From: Gammaproteobacteria bacterium
GTDB taxonomy: Bacteria > Pseudomonadota > Gammaproteobacteria > UBA7966
Direction: 5' to 3'
Length of the DNA: 6,763 bases
NCBI GenBank assembly: GCA_003485715.1
Contig: DNIF01000030.1
Coordinates: 1-6,763, forward strand
The stretch's first letter is position 1, and each line of letters opens with the position of its first letter. The notes under the pieces are model-generated. The model was not told the DNA's origin. It made no database searches and was given only the letters and a program-made list of their open reading frames with translations. Shown here piece by piece: positions 1-6,763 of the stretch. A program made the position numbers and the translations under genes.

Positions 1-278
1 AATTTGCCGTACTGGTGCCGGGAGGTGATCGTGCCGCGTTACACCGGCTGGCGGAGCGGATCCGGGTCGCTGTCGCCGCCCAGCCGGTACTGGTGGAGGC
101 AGGGCCGGTTGCAGTCACGACCTCGGTCGGCGCGGCCCTGCTGCCGTCGCAGGAGGCACGTGGACTAGCCATTGGAGAACTCGGCGAACTCGGCGGTCGA
201 CTCCTCGCCCTTGCCGACACAGCCCTCTACGCCGCCAAGCGTAACGGGCGCAATCGCGTAGAGATGGCTGAGGCCTAG
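1..278 (+). CDS. Diguanylate cyclase, C-terminal part of the GGDEF domain (5' truncated by window edge)
   Basis: This is the last 91 residues of a GGDEF-domain protein; the gene continues off the left edge. GGDEF enzymes join two GTP molecules into the second messenger c-di-GMP. The open frame begins with Phe (bases 3-5) followed by AVLVPG. The two leading bases, aa, fit the end of a Glu codon, so the window seems to begin inside the EF of the GGDEF signature. The family hallmarks downstream are present: a VTTSVGAALL strand and the closing helix ADTALYAAKRNGRNRV, just before the TAG stop. Because the active-site loop, the inhibitory RxxD site and any sensor domain lie outside the window, catalytic activity and input signal cannot be judged. 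The loop between the strand and the last helix is somewhat long and contains a tandem ELG-ELG. A GTG at base 15 could be misread as a start, but the frame is open to the edge and the domain would be cut in half. The domain call is firm; whether the enzyme is active is unknown. Confidence 0.9.
   Translation, partial: FAVLVPGGDRAALHRLAERIRVAVAAQPVLVEAGPVAVTTSVGAALLPSQEARGLAIGELGELGGRLLALADTALYAAKRNGRNRVEMAEA
177..194 (+). repeat. Tandem 2 x 9 bp duplication inside the GGDEF gene
   Basis: The 9-mer GAACTCGGC occurs twice back to back, in frame, encoding Glu-Leu-Gly twice. It sits in the variable loop between the SVGAALL strand and the final helix of the GGDEF domain, a place that usually tolerates insertions. 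It is most simply a small slippage duplication with little functional effect. Confidence 0.5.
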
Positions 279-290
279 ACCAGCGCTGGT
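279..290. other. Perfect 12-bp palindrome right after the GGDEF stop codon
   Basis: ACCAGCGCTGGT is identical to its reverse complement and starts on the base after the TAG stop. It has no loop, so it would form a poor RNA hairpin, and no T-run follows, so it is not a classic terminator. It could be a dimeric protein-binding site or chance in GC-rich DNA. The rest of the gap to the J-protein gene (291-397) shows no recognisable promoter. Confidence 0.3.
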
Positions 291-389
291 GGATACCGGG
301 CCATCGGGTCTGACCGGCAGCAATCGCGTCATACGGGGACTTGCCGCAGGCGGTCTACTCGGGCGCAATGCTCCCGCACCCCCATCCCC

Positions 390-395
390 GGTGAT
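390..395 (+). promoter_or_regulatory. Ribosome-binding site of the J-domain protein gene
   Basis: GGTGAT matches the 3' half of the full Shine-Dalgarno consensus (AGGAGGTGAT). It lies two bases before the ATG, so the aligned position of its GG is six bases from the start, which is a good distance. The TGA within it (392-394) is an in-frame stop, making the ATG at 398 the first possible start of this frame. Confidence 0.5.
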
Positions 396-397
396 AC

Positions 398-1111
398 ATG
401 CTCTTCTGGATCCTTGTCGGCCTCGCGCTCGTGTGTGTTTTCCTGCCCCGCCTACTCCGTCTGGACCCCAGCGGGCGGCGGCGTCTGGCCTGGATGCTGG
501 CCGGCATCGCGCTTGTCCTCATGCTCGTTTATGCGCGGCAGCTCGGTCTTGCGGCGGCGCTGGCGGCCCTGCTCGCATTGCTGCCGCGGGTCCTGCAGTT
601 CATCGGCCTTGCTGGCTGGCTTTCGCGCCTGCTCGGCATCGATATTCGCAAATCCGTGCTCGAAACCGTGCTGCGATCGACCCTCATCGAGCTGCAACTC
701 GATCCACAGGGTGGACCACTGGGCGGGCGGGTACGCGCCGGCCCTTTCGCCGGACGCAGCCTCGCCGACCTCGCTGAGGCCGAACTCGCCGAGCTCCGCC
801 AGCAACTGCTGTCAGGTGACCCCAAGGGCCGCTATCTGCTCGATGCCTGGACCTGGCACCGCCGCCAGGGCAGCAGACGTCCCGGTTCGACCGACGGCTC
901 GGGTACCCGCGGCAGCGCGCCCGGGCGTGGGCGCATGACGGAAGCAGAAGCGTTGGCCATCCTGGGGCTGGAAGCCGGGGCCACGAAAGAGCAGGTGGTC
1001 GACGCCCACCGCCGACTGGTGCAGCGGCTGCACCCGGATCGCGGCGGCAGCGACTACCTCGCGAGCCTGCTCAACGACGCCCGCAAGGTGCTGGTGGACT
1101 CTCGCCCCTGA
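398..1111 (+). CDS. Membrane-anchored J-domain protein (DnaJ-type co-chaperone, C-terminal J domain)
   Basis: J-domain proteins stimulate the ATPase of DnaK/Hsp70 through an HPD motif. In this 237-aa protein the J domain is at the C-terminus (about residues 181-236), with HPD at 212-214 followed by RGGSDYLA; this resembles the Pam18/TIM14-like J domains. The N-terminus is hydrophobic, with likely membrane helices at about 1-19, 31-46 and 50-75. The Arg-rich loop at 18-30 suggests N-out topology and puts the J domain in the cytosol, where DnaK is. A middle region (about 92-152, with LDPQGGPLGG, AGPFAGRSLADL and LLDAW) resembles a conserved segment of the membrane J-proteins found in proteobacteria; its function is not known to me. 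A Gly/Ser/Arg-rich linker (155-179) connects it to the J domain. There are no Gly/Phe, zinc-finger or substrate-binding domains, so it is not DnaJ itself. The start is fixed by the upstream in-frame stop. The DnaK partner and client are not visible here. The gene is co-directional with the cyclase, 119 bp downstream, but no functional link is evident. Confidence 0.88.
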   Translation: MLFWILVGLALVCVFLPRLLRLDPSGRRRLAWMLAGIALVLMLVYARQLGLAAALAALLALLPRVLQFIGLAGWLSRLLGIDIRKSVLETVLRSTLIELQLDPQGGPLGGRVRAGPFAGRSLADLAEAELAELRQQLLSGDPKGRYLLDAWTWHRRQGSRRPGSTDGSGTRGSAPGRGRMTEAEALAILGLEAGATKEQVVDAHRRLVQRLHPDRGGSDYLASLLNDARKVLVDSRP

Positions 1112-1122
1112 GACGTGCCGAA

Positions 1123-1148
1123 GCGGGTGCGCGGGCATCCATACCCGC
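1123..1148. terminator. Weak inverted repeat in the convergent gap (possible bidirectional terminator)
   Basis: Between the J-protein stop and the glycerate kinase stop there are 94 bp. GCGGGT (1123-1128) can pair with ACCCGC (1143-1148). Alternatively GCGGG (1131-1135) pairs with CCCGC (1144-1148) around an 8-base loop. Neither arm is followed by a T-run on either strand, so intrinsic termination is doubtful. The position between converging genes is the main argument. I see nothing else in the gap. Confidence 0.22.
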
Positions 1149-1205
1149 ATCAACGGGGCCGCCCGGCAATCCCCTGACCCGCGCAGGCCGGCGACCTCTA
1201 CCGCC

Positions 1206-2369
1206 TCAGCGACGTGCGCGCGTGACCACCCGTGGCCCGAGTGCGAGCAATCGCGCCACGCGCTCACCGGCGGCCTCGAGGTAGGCCGGGGCGCGGGCGA
1301 AGGCCTCTTCCAGACCCATGGGGCGAGCAACCGCCGCCTCGATGGCGTCGATACCGTGGGCGAACACCACGCGCGCATCGTCGGCGAGTCCGCCACCGAT
1401 GCCGATGACCGGGATCCCGTGCAGGGCCGCGAGTTGACCGACCCCTGCGGGTGCCTTGCCGTAGGGCGTCTGGGAATCCAGCCGGCCCTCGCCGGTGATC
1501 ACCAGCCGGGCACCCTTCAAGTGGCGTTCCAGGCGCGTTGCCTCGATCACGATATCCACGCCGCGGCGGAGCTCCGCCCCGCAGAAGGCCACCAACCCAC
1601 CACCGAGTCCCCCAGCCGCGCCGGCCCCGGGCAGGCGCTCGATGGCGACACCGAGCTCGGATTTCACAACGCGACCGAACTGCTTCAATCCGGCATCGAG
1701 CGTGGCCACCATGGCCACATCGGCACCCTTCTGCGGACCGAACACCTGGGCGGCACCACGGCGACCGCTGAGCGGATTGTCGACATCGCAGGCCACGGTG
1801 ACCGCAACCTTCGCCAGTTCGGGCAAGAGGCCTGAGGTGTCGATCCGCGCGATGTCCGCGAGATCGCCACCGGACAAAGGCCCTTCGATGAGGCTGCCGT
1901 CGGCGCGCAGGAAGCGCACCCCAAGGGCCTGAGCCATGCCGCAACCGCCATCATTGGTCGCAGAGCCACCGAGGCCGATGATGAGCCGGCGAGCACCACG
2001 GCGCAGTGCGTCCCGCATCAGCTCACCCGTACCGAAGGTGCTGGTGCGGAGCGGATTGCGCTCATCGCGTGGCACCAGCGGCAGACCTGAGGCCTCGGCC
2101 ATCTCGATGACGGCCGTACGACCATCACCGAGAAGACCGTAGCGCGCCTTCACCGGCTGCCCCAGGGGGCCACTCACGCTGCGACGCACGAACTGCCCCG
2201 CGGTGGCATCCACCAGCGCCTGCACTGTTCCTTCACCACCATCGGCCATCGGCACTTTCACGATGCGCGCCTTGGGGAAGACCTTGAGCCAGCCGCGCTC
2301 GATGGCGCTGGCGACCTGGAGGGCAGTGAGGCTTTCCTTGAACGAATCGGGGGCGATGACGACCTTCAT
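1206..2369 (-). CDS. garK: Glycerate 2-kinase (type I, GarK/GlxK family)
   Basis: The enzyme phosphorylates D-glycerate with ATP; the bacterial GarK/GlxK enzymes make 2-phosphoglycerate, which feeds the enolase step of lower glycolysis. Sources of glycerate in this family's pathways include glyoxylate/tartronate semialdehyde and galactarate/glucarate breakdown. The protein is 387 aa, close to the usual length of about 380, and complete. Family signatures run in order: APDSFKESL (6-14), MADGGEGT (41-48), GLGGSATNDGG (132-142), CDVDNPLSG (194-202) with VFGPQKGA (209-216), the glycine-rich GAGAAGGLGGG (248-258), and TGEGRLDSQT (292-301) followed by GKAP. The ATG gives the standard MKVVIAPDSF beginning. 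A GGAG lies 10 bases upstream of it (2380-2383), a slightly long spacing. It lies 65 bp downstream of lhr on the same strand and may be co-transcribed with it. No glyoxylate or sugar-acid genes are in view, so the pathway cannot be assigned, and the choice between the garK and glxK symbols is arbitrary. Confidence 0.96.
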   Translation of the reverse strand: MKVVIAPDSFKESLTALQVASAIERGWLKVFPKARIVKVPMADGGEGTVQALVDATAGQFVRRSVSGPLGQPVKARYGLLGDGRTAVIEMAEASGLPLVPRDERNPLRTSTFGTGELMRDALRRGARRLIIGLGGSATNDGGCGMAQALGVRFLRADGSLIEGPLSGGDLADIARIDTSGLLPELAKVAVTVACDVDNPLSGRRGAAQVFGPQKGADVAMVATLDAGLKQFGRVVKSELGVAIERLPGAGAAGGLGGGLVAFCGAELRRGVDIVIEATRLERHLKGARLVITGEGRLDSQTPYGKAPAGVGQLAALHGIPVIGIGGGLADDARVVFAHGIDAIEAAVARPMGLEEAFARAPAYLEAAGERVARLLALGPRVVTRARR

Positions 2370-2381
2370 GTGATACGGGCT

Positions 2382-2430
2382 CCGGGTCCTCGGTGCGTTG
2401 CGGGAGGCTGGTGACGCCCCCGAGGCCCGG
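2382..2430 (-). promoter_or_regulatory. Imperfect stem-loop between lhr and glycerate kinase, overlapping the kinase RBS
   Basis: Read on the minus strand, CCGGGCCTCGG (2430 to 2420) can pair with CCGAGGACCCGG (2393 to 2382): eleven base pairs with one bulged A, closing a 26-base loop. It begins four bases after the lhr stop codon. The last two bases of the 3' arm (2383, 2382) are the GG of the GGAG that serves as the likely Shine-Dalgarno of the glycerate kinase gene. No T-run follows, so it is not a standard intrinsic terminator. It could protect the lhr 3' end, attenuate read-through, or limit ribosome access to the kinase start. The pairing is read directly from the sequence; the function is inferred. 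Confidence 0.4.
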
Positions 2431-2434
2431 CATG

Positions 2435-5400
2435 TTAAGGGAAGCGGCTCACCTTTGCCTGCACGCGCGCGGGGGGACGCAGTGACGACGCCCGCTTCTC
2501 GGCGCCAGTGTCCGAGCGGACTGTCTGCGTGGCAAACAGACCGCAGACATTGATCGGGTCACGCGGGTCCAGTGTGGGTGGCGACCGTGGCGCACGCGCG
2601 CATTCGCGCAGCAGCATGAGCGCCTCCGGCAGTGCGTACTGCTCACCGACGAATCCCTGCACGAAGCGCCCCCCGCGTACCTCACCGCGCGCCTCCATTC
2701 GGCGCAGGACCACCTGTAGCTCACGCCATGGCGGTGCCAGTACTTCGCGGGCCAGCACCCGCGGAAAGAGCACGCCCCAGCGTGCCAGCAAGCGCCTGGC
2801 GATGGCCGCAGTCGGGCCCAGCGGATCCTCGTCGCCGGCCATGGGCAAGGCAGCAGGGGACACTGCTGCGTGCCAGCGGCCGCCACTGCCGAGCGTGGTG
2901 AGTGTCCAGGTCCGTGGGCCGGCAGCGAGCGCACGCAAACCGGCGAAGCCATCGGCTGCAGCCAATCCCCGCGCGACACACTCGGCGAGCGCGGAGGCCA
3001 GACGCTCGAGTGGCCAGCCGGTCAGCGCAGTGAGTTCGTCGATGAAGCTCGCCCCGGCGTGCAACAGACAGGCATGCAATTGCGCGGCATCCGGTCGCAG
3101 CGAGGTGGCATCGACCGGGGGAGCCAGGTGCCAGAGCATGCGCTCGGTGCGGGTAAACCAGGCCACGGGCATGTGCCGCACCGCCACCTGTGCGTCACTC
3201 GCCGCACCGCGCGCCCGTTGCCAGCAACACTGACCGGTATGACTGAGTTCATCGAGCCAGCCGCTGCAGTAGTCGGCCACCCGCGCCGGAAGGATGGCCG
3301 ACTCCCAGGCACTGGCCGGGGCCACCCAGCCAGACAACTGCGTGAGCGTGGCGATCAGGCCTTCGCGGCCACTGCGACCACCCGCCAGCGTCTGCCAGCG
3401 ACAGAGAAAATCCAGCAGCACCGTCGGTGCCACCGGCCGTACCTCGGCCCGCAGCCGATCAAGCGTGCCGCGCTGGATGCGCGCGAGCAAGCGGCGGTCG
3501 CACCACTGTTCCGTGGTCGCGGCCAGGCAGAAGTGACCACGCAAGACCTGCCCCGCGCACTCGAGCTGCGCCAGCGCCGCCGCGATCTCGGCCTCATCGA
3601 GACCCAGCGTGGAGGAAAGCCCGACGACCGTGACCGGCCCCATGACTGCGAGCCGATCGTTGAGCAACATTGCGCAGGCTTCGGCGGGATCCGGTGGCGG
3701 CGGCAAGGCGCCGCCTGCAGCGGCGCGTTCAGCCAGGACTCCGGGTAGCGGCCAGTCCGCCGCAAAGGCCGCGGCCACCTCGAACCAGCGCTCGACCGCA
3801 ACCCACAGCACCTGCCCCGGCTTGGCCTCGACCCGGATGGCCCGACCCTCGAGTGCCAGACCCTGCATCCACGCACTCCAGCCCGAATCCTGCACCTCCA
3901 CCTCAGTGAAAACGCCACACAAATGCAGCGCCTCATGCAACTCGATCGGTGTGTTGGCCCGCGGCCAGACCTCATCACAGACGCGCGCGATCGCAGCGTC
4001 GTCGAGATGCGCGTAGTCCCTTGCCGTGCGTGGATCGACGAAGCGTCGCGTGTGTACGGCGAGGGTACGCCGTTCCTCGAGCGGGGCATCGTCGAGGAAG
4101 GCGTAGGGACGCGCGCTCAGGATCTCCGCTGCCAGTGGTGAGGGCTCGGGCAGGTCACGCTCGCTGAGCTTGAGCTCACCGCTACGCACAGCGCGGATGA
4201 GCGCCTCGAAGCGCGGGAAATCCATGGCCTCGGTGAGGCAATCATGGATCGTTTGCTGCACCAGCGGGTGCTCCGGCACCACCCTGGGCCCGCTGAGATT
4301 CTCCAGACAGGCGAGCTGATCGGGAAAGACGGCGGCAACCAGATCTTCGGCCCGCATGCGCTGGATCCGCGGCGCGACGCGCTGCCCGCCCTGGCGGCGC
4401 GGCAGTGCCAGGGCGCATACCGCATTCCAGCGCCAGCGGGTGGCGAACATGGGCACATCGAGCAGGGCCTGCACCAGCACATCGCGCAGACTCGCCGGCT
4501 CGAGGAACTGCCAGATGGATGCGAGCGGAAAACTGTGCACCTCGGTCAGCGAGAGGATGACCGCATCCTCGGTCGCCGCCGCCTGTAATTCGAAGTTGAA
4601 GCTGCGGCAGAAACGCTTGCGCAGTGCCAGCCCGAAGGCCCGATTCACCCGGCTGCCGTGCGGGCAGTGGATGACGAGCTGCATGCCGCCGGCCTCGTCG
4701 AAGAAGCGTTCCGCCAGGAGGGTATCGCCCGTGGGCAGATCGCCCAGCACGGCCAGTGCCGCTGCGTAGTAATCGACCAGTTGCCGCGCCGCGGCCTCGC
4801 CCACGCCCGGTCGGGCACCGATCCGCCGGGCCAGGGCCGCCAGTGCATCCTCCGCGAAGGGCCCGGGGCTGCTGCCAAGGGCCAGGGCGATCTCCGTGCG
4901 CAGGTGCCAGACGGCAGCCGAGAGTTCCGGACTGCGGGCGGGTGCCTCACCGAACCAGAAGGGGATGCTGGGCGGCTGTCCGGCGGCATCCTCGACGAAC
5001 ACGACACCATCCACGGCCCGCGTCACGCGCCAAGCCGTGGCGCCGAGCTGGAACACATCGCCGATGGAAGTGTCGATGGCGAAGTCTTCGTCCAGCGTGC
5101 CGATGAGGAGGTCCTCCGGCAGGGCCCGGACCTCCCACTGGGCCGTATCGGGAATGGCGCCACCACTGGCTATGGCCATCAGCCTTGTGCCGCGCCGGGC
5201 TCGCAGCTCATCGGCGGTCAGATCGTGGAAGATCCAACTGCCACGCCGGCCACGTCGCGTGGTGAAACCCTCAACCAACATGCCGAGCACAGCGTCGAAC
5301 TGCTCACGTGTGAGTTCATGAAAAGGGTCGGCCGCGCGCATACGCTGGAACAGGGCCGCCGCGGTCATGGGCTCGCAGGCAATGGCCGCCACGCACTGCT

Positions 5401-6709
5401 GCGCGAGCACATCGATGGGTGCCTGCGGGATCTCGATGACATCGATCTCGGCGGCGGCGATGGCCGCGATGAGCGCGATACATTCGGCAAGGTCGTCGCG
5501 AGAGAGCGGGAACAGGCGGGCCTTGGACACCCCATCCACGGCATGTCCGGCGCGGCCCGCGCGCTGCAGGAAGGCGCTCAACTGGCGGGTGGCACCGATC
5601 TGGCAAACGAGATCCACGTGGCCCACGTCGATCCCGAGCTCGAGTGACGCCGTGGCAACGACCGCACGCAATTTGCCGTTCCTGAGCCCGAACTCGGCTT
5701 CCAGGCGTTGTTCACGTGAAAGGCTGCCGTGATGGGCAGCCACCGCATCCGCCCCCATCCGCTCGGACAGGGCGTGCGCGATACGCTCCGCCTGCCGCCG
5801 GGTGTTCACGAAAACCAGCGTGGCTCGGTGAGTGGCGATGAGCGACTCGAGCCGCGCGAAAACAGACTCCCAGCCCTCGCTCGACAGCACGGCGGCGAGC
5901 GCCTCCTGCGGCAGCTCGATGGCGAGGTCACGCGCCCGTACATGACCGAAATCGACGATCCGGCAGGGGCGGGGTTCACCATCGGGCCCACGCCCGGCCA
6001 GCAACCGCGCCATCGCCGTCACCGGACGTTGCGTGGCGGAAAGGCCGATGCGCACCGGTGGAACGGCGCAAAGGGCGTGCAGGCGCTCGAGCGAAAGGGC
6101 CAGGTGGGCACCCCGCTTGCTGCCTGCGGTAGCGTGCAGCTCATCGACGATCACGGTGTGGACCCCGGCCAGTGCTGCACGTCCGGAGTCACTCGTGAGC
6201 AGGATGTAGAGTGACTCCGGCGTAGTGACCAGCAGATGAGGCGGCTGCCGACGCATGGCTGCCCGCTCGCGCGCGGGCGTGTCACCCGTGCGCACAGCGA
6301 TACGGATCCCTGGCTCAGGCGCACCCTCGGCCACCGCGCGCGCAGCGAGCGCGGCGAGCGGTCGCTCCAGGCCCTGACGGATGTCGTTGCCGAGCGCGCG
6401 CAGCGGCGACACGTACAGCACACTGGTAGCCGCTGGCAGCTCACCACGTCCGGCCTCGCGCACGAGGCGATCGATGGCAACCAGAAAGGCCGCGAGGGTC
6501 TTGCCCGAGCCGGTCGGTGCCGCCACCAGCACGTGCCCGGCGGGCGTCGCCCCGAGGGCTTGCCAAGCCTCGACCTGGCATGGGGTCGGATTGCCGTGCG
6601 TCGCCTGAAACCACTCCGCCACCCACGCGTGGAAACCCGCAAGTGCCGCCGGCAGCGGATGACTTGCTGCAGGTTCCAGCGGCAGGCTCAAGCTCATGGG
6701 GCATTGCAT
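2435..6709 (-). CDS. lhr: Lhr, large helicase-related SF2 ATP-dependent helicase (long form with C-terminal winged-helix domains)
   Basis: Lhr proteins are ATP-driven 3'-to-5' single-strand translocases and helicases implicated in DNA repair. Helicase motifs are complete: I APTGSGKT (64-71), Ia SPLRALGND (101-109), Ib TTPES (162-166), II DELH (189-192), III SAT (224-226), IV VFVNTRRQAE (299-308), V ATASLELGIDVG (352-363), VI QRAGRAGH (382-389). The Lhr core follows, with a winged-helix/barrel part (about 430-590, including GGAIPDT and GTLDEDFA at 537-544). After it comes a DEAD/H-associated region (about 590-770) with AERFFDEAGGMQLVIH (666-681) and FCRSFNFELQAA. The long C-terminal part (about 890-1424) carries conserved Lhr blocks such as WCDRRLLARI (1069-1078), GREGL (1114-1118), PARVADY (1141-1147), GASFIDEL (1219-1226) and the RGGRFVQGFVGEQYALP block near 1345-1361. 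At 1424 aa it is somewhat shorter than E. coli Lhr (1538 aa, from memory). An in-frame TAG at 6719-6721 makes this ATG the first possible start. An AGG 8 bases upstream is a weak ribosome site. A second Met at residue 5 has no better one. No frameshift is seen; the last 40 residues look atypical. Confidence 0.96.
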   Translation of the reverse strand: MQCPMSLSLPLEPAASHPLPAALAGFHAWVAEWFQATHGNPTPCQVEAWQALGATPAGHVLVAAPTGSGKTLAAFLVAIDRLVREAGRGELPAATSVLYVSPLRALGNDIRQGLERPLAALAARAVAEGAPEPGIRIAVRTGDTPARERAAMRRQPPHLLVTTPESLYILLTSDSGRAALAGVHTVIVDELHATAGSKRGAHLALSLERLHALCAVPPVRIGLSATQRPVTAMARLLAGRGPDGEPRPCRIVDFGHVRARDLAIELPQEALAAVLSSEGWESVFARLESLIATHRATLVFVNTRRQAERIAHALSERMGADAVAAHHGSLSREQRLEAEFGLRNGKLRAVVATASLELGIDVGHVDLVCQIGATRQLSAFLQRAGRAGHAVDGVSKARLFPLSRDDLAECIALIAAIAAAEIDVIEIPQAPIDVLAQQCVAAIACEPMTAAALFQRMRAADPFHELTREQFDAVLGMLVEGFTTRRGRRGSWIFHDLTADELRARRGTRLMAIASGGAIPDTAQWEVRALPEDLLIGTLDEDFAIDTSIGDVFQLGATAWRVTRAVDGVVFVEDAAGQPPSIPFWFGEAPARSPELSAAVWHLRTEIALALGSSPGPFAEDALAALARRIGARPGVGEAAARQLVDYYAAALAVLGDLPTGDTLLAERFFDEAGGMQLVIHCPHGSRVNRAFGLALRKRFCRSFNFELQAAATEDAVILSLTEVHSFPLASIWQFLEPASLRDVLVQALLDVPMFATRWRWNAVCALALPRRQGGQRVAPRIQRMRAEDLVAAVFPDQLACLENLSGPRVVPEHPLVQQTIHDCLTEAMDFPRFEALIRAVRSGELKLSERDLPEPSPLAAEILSARPYAFLDDAPLEERRTLAVHTRRFVDPRTARDYAHLDDAAIARVCDEVWPRANTPIELHEALHLCGVFTEVEVQDSGWSAWMQGLALEGRAIRVEAKPGQVLWVAVERWFEVAAAFAADWPLPGVLAERAAAGGALPPPPDPAEACAMLLNDRLAVMGPVTVVGLSSTLGLDEAEIAAALAQLECAGQVLRGHFCLAATTEQWCDRRLLARIQRGTLDRLRAEVRPVAPTVLLDFLCRWQTLAGGRSGREGLIATLTQLSGWVAPASAWESAILPARVADYCSGWLDELSHTGQCCWQRARGAASDAQVAVRHMPVAWFTRTERMLWHLAPPVDATSLRPDAAQLHACLLHAGASFIDELTALTGWPLERLASALAECVARGLAAADGFAGLRALAAGPRTWTLTTLGSGGRWHAAVSPAALPMAGDEDPLGPTAAIARRLLARWGVLFPRVLAREVLAPPWRELQVVLRRMEARGEVRGGRFVQGFVGEQYALPEALMLLRECARAPRSPPTLDPRDPINVCGLFATQTVRSDTGAEKRASSLRPPARVQAKVSRFP

Positions 6710-6763
6710 ACTGGAAGCCTATACAGTACGTCGGAGGAAACCCAGCCAATCGGCGCGCTAGAG
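6710..6763 (-). other. 5' flank of lhr, no convincing promoter
   Basis: On the minus strand this 54-bp flank has TTGGCT (6749 to 6744) and, 18 bases on, TGTATA (6725 to 6720), which match the sigma-70 boxes at four and three of six positions. If they were used, the transcript would start almost at the ATG, giving a nearly leaderless mRNA. This is too weak to call a promoter. A GGAGG on the + strand (6733-6737) has no start codon at a suitable distance inside the window. Confidence 0.2.

Noticed and set aside
250..329. The 10-mer GCAATCGCGT at 250-259 and again at 320-329
   Set aside because: Only two copies close together, one inside the coding sequence and one in the gap. Too short in GC-rich DNA to call a repeat family or an attachment site.
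289..777. 162-codon + strand frame starting in the gap before the J-protein gene
   Set aside because: Most of it overlaps the J-protein in another frame, it is Ala/Arg/Pro-rich with no motifs, and no ribosome site favours it over the ATG at 398.
1112..1205. Possible small RNA or short gene in the convergent gap
   Set aside because: Only 94 bp, with weak hairpins, no T-run and no plausible open frame.
1356..1835. 159-codon + strand frame opposite glycerate kinase
   Set aside because: It lies wholly opposite signature regions of a complete glycerate kinase gene and shows no family resemblance of its own.
2870..3748. 292-codon open frame on the + strand inside the C-terminal part of lhr
   Set aside because: It is antisense to conserved Lhr blocks, has no domain I recognise and low-complexity Arg/Gln-rich composition. 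A shadow frame.
4658..5647. 329-codon open frame on the + strand inside lhr
   Set aside because: It is entirely antisense to well-conserved helicase sequence and its translation is rich in Arg/Gly/His/Asp with no recognisable domain. This is the usual shadow frame opposite a GC-rich gene.
6733..6737. Strong GGAGG on the + strand near the right edge, suggesting a divergent gene
   Set aside because: No ATG, GTG or TTG follows at a usable distance, and a tag triplet appears shortly after. It is better explained by chance.

Overview
The window is a GC-rich, gene-dense stretch of bacterial chromosome with no sign of mobile DNA. No tRNA, rRNA, CRISPR array or insertion sequence could be recognised. 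The protein families and the GC-rich codon use fit a proteobacterium, perhaps a high-GC gammaproteobacterium. That placement is an inference from general resemblance, not from any marker gene.

Layout from left to right: (1) the last 91 residues of a GGDEF-type diguanylate cyclase run off the left edge on the + strand. (2) After a short gap with a 12-bp palindrome comes a complete + strand gene for a membrane-anchored J-domain protein of 237 aa, with the J domain at its C-terminus. (3) A 94-bp convergent gap follows. (4) A complete type-I glycerate 2-kinase of 387 aa lies on the minus strand. (5) A 65-bp gap holds a strong imperfect stem-loop. (6) A complete minus-strand lhr gene (large helicase-related protein, 1424 aa) fills almost two thirds of the window. 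(7) The last 54 bp are the lhr 5' flank.

There are two transcription blocks pointing at each other. The + block is the cyclase followed by the J-protein. The minus block is lhr followed by glycerate kinase, which could be one transcript because the gap is 65 bp and no T-rich terminator is visible. The genes have no obvious common pathway: c-di-GMP synthesis, a DnaK co-chaperone at the membrane, glycerate phosphorylation into lower glycolysis, and nucleic-acid repair. This looks like ordinary housekeeping chromosome.

I found no convincing evidence of a new biological system. The points most worth a second look are the stem-loop that overlaps the glycerate kinase ribosome-binding site, the unusual C-terminal tail of Lhr, and the pairing of lhr with glycerate kinase.
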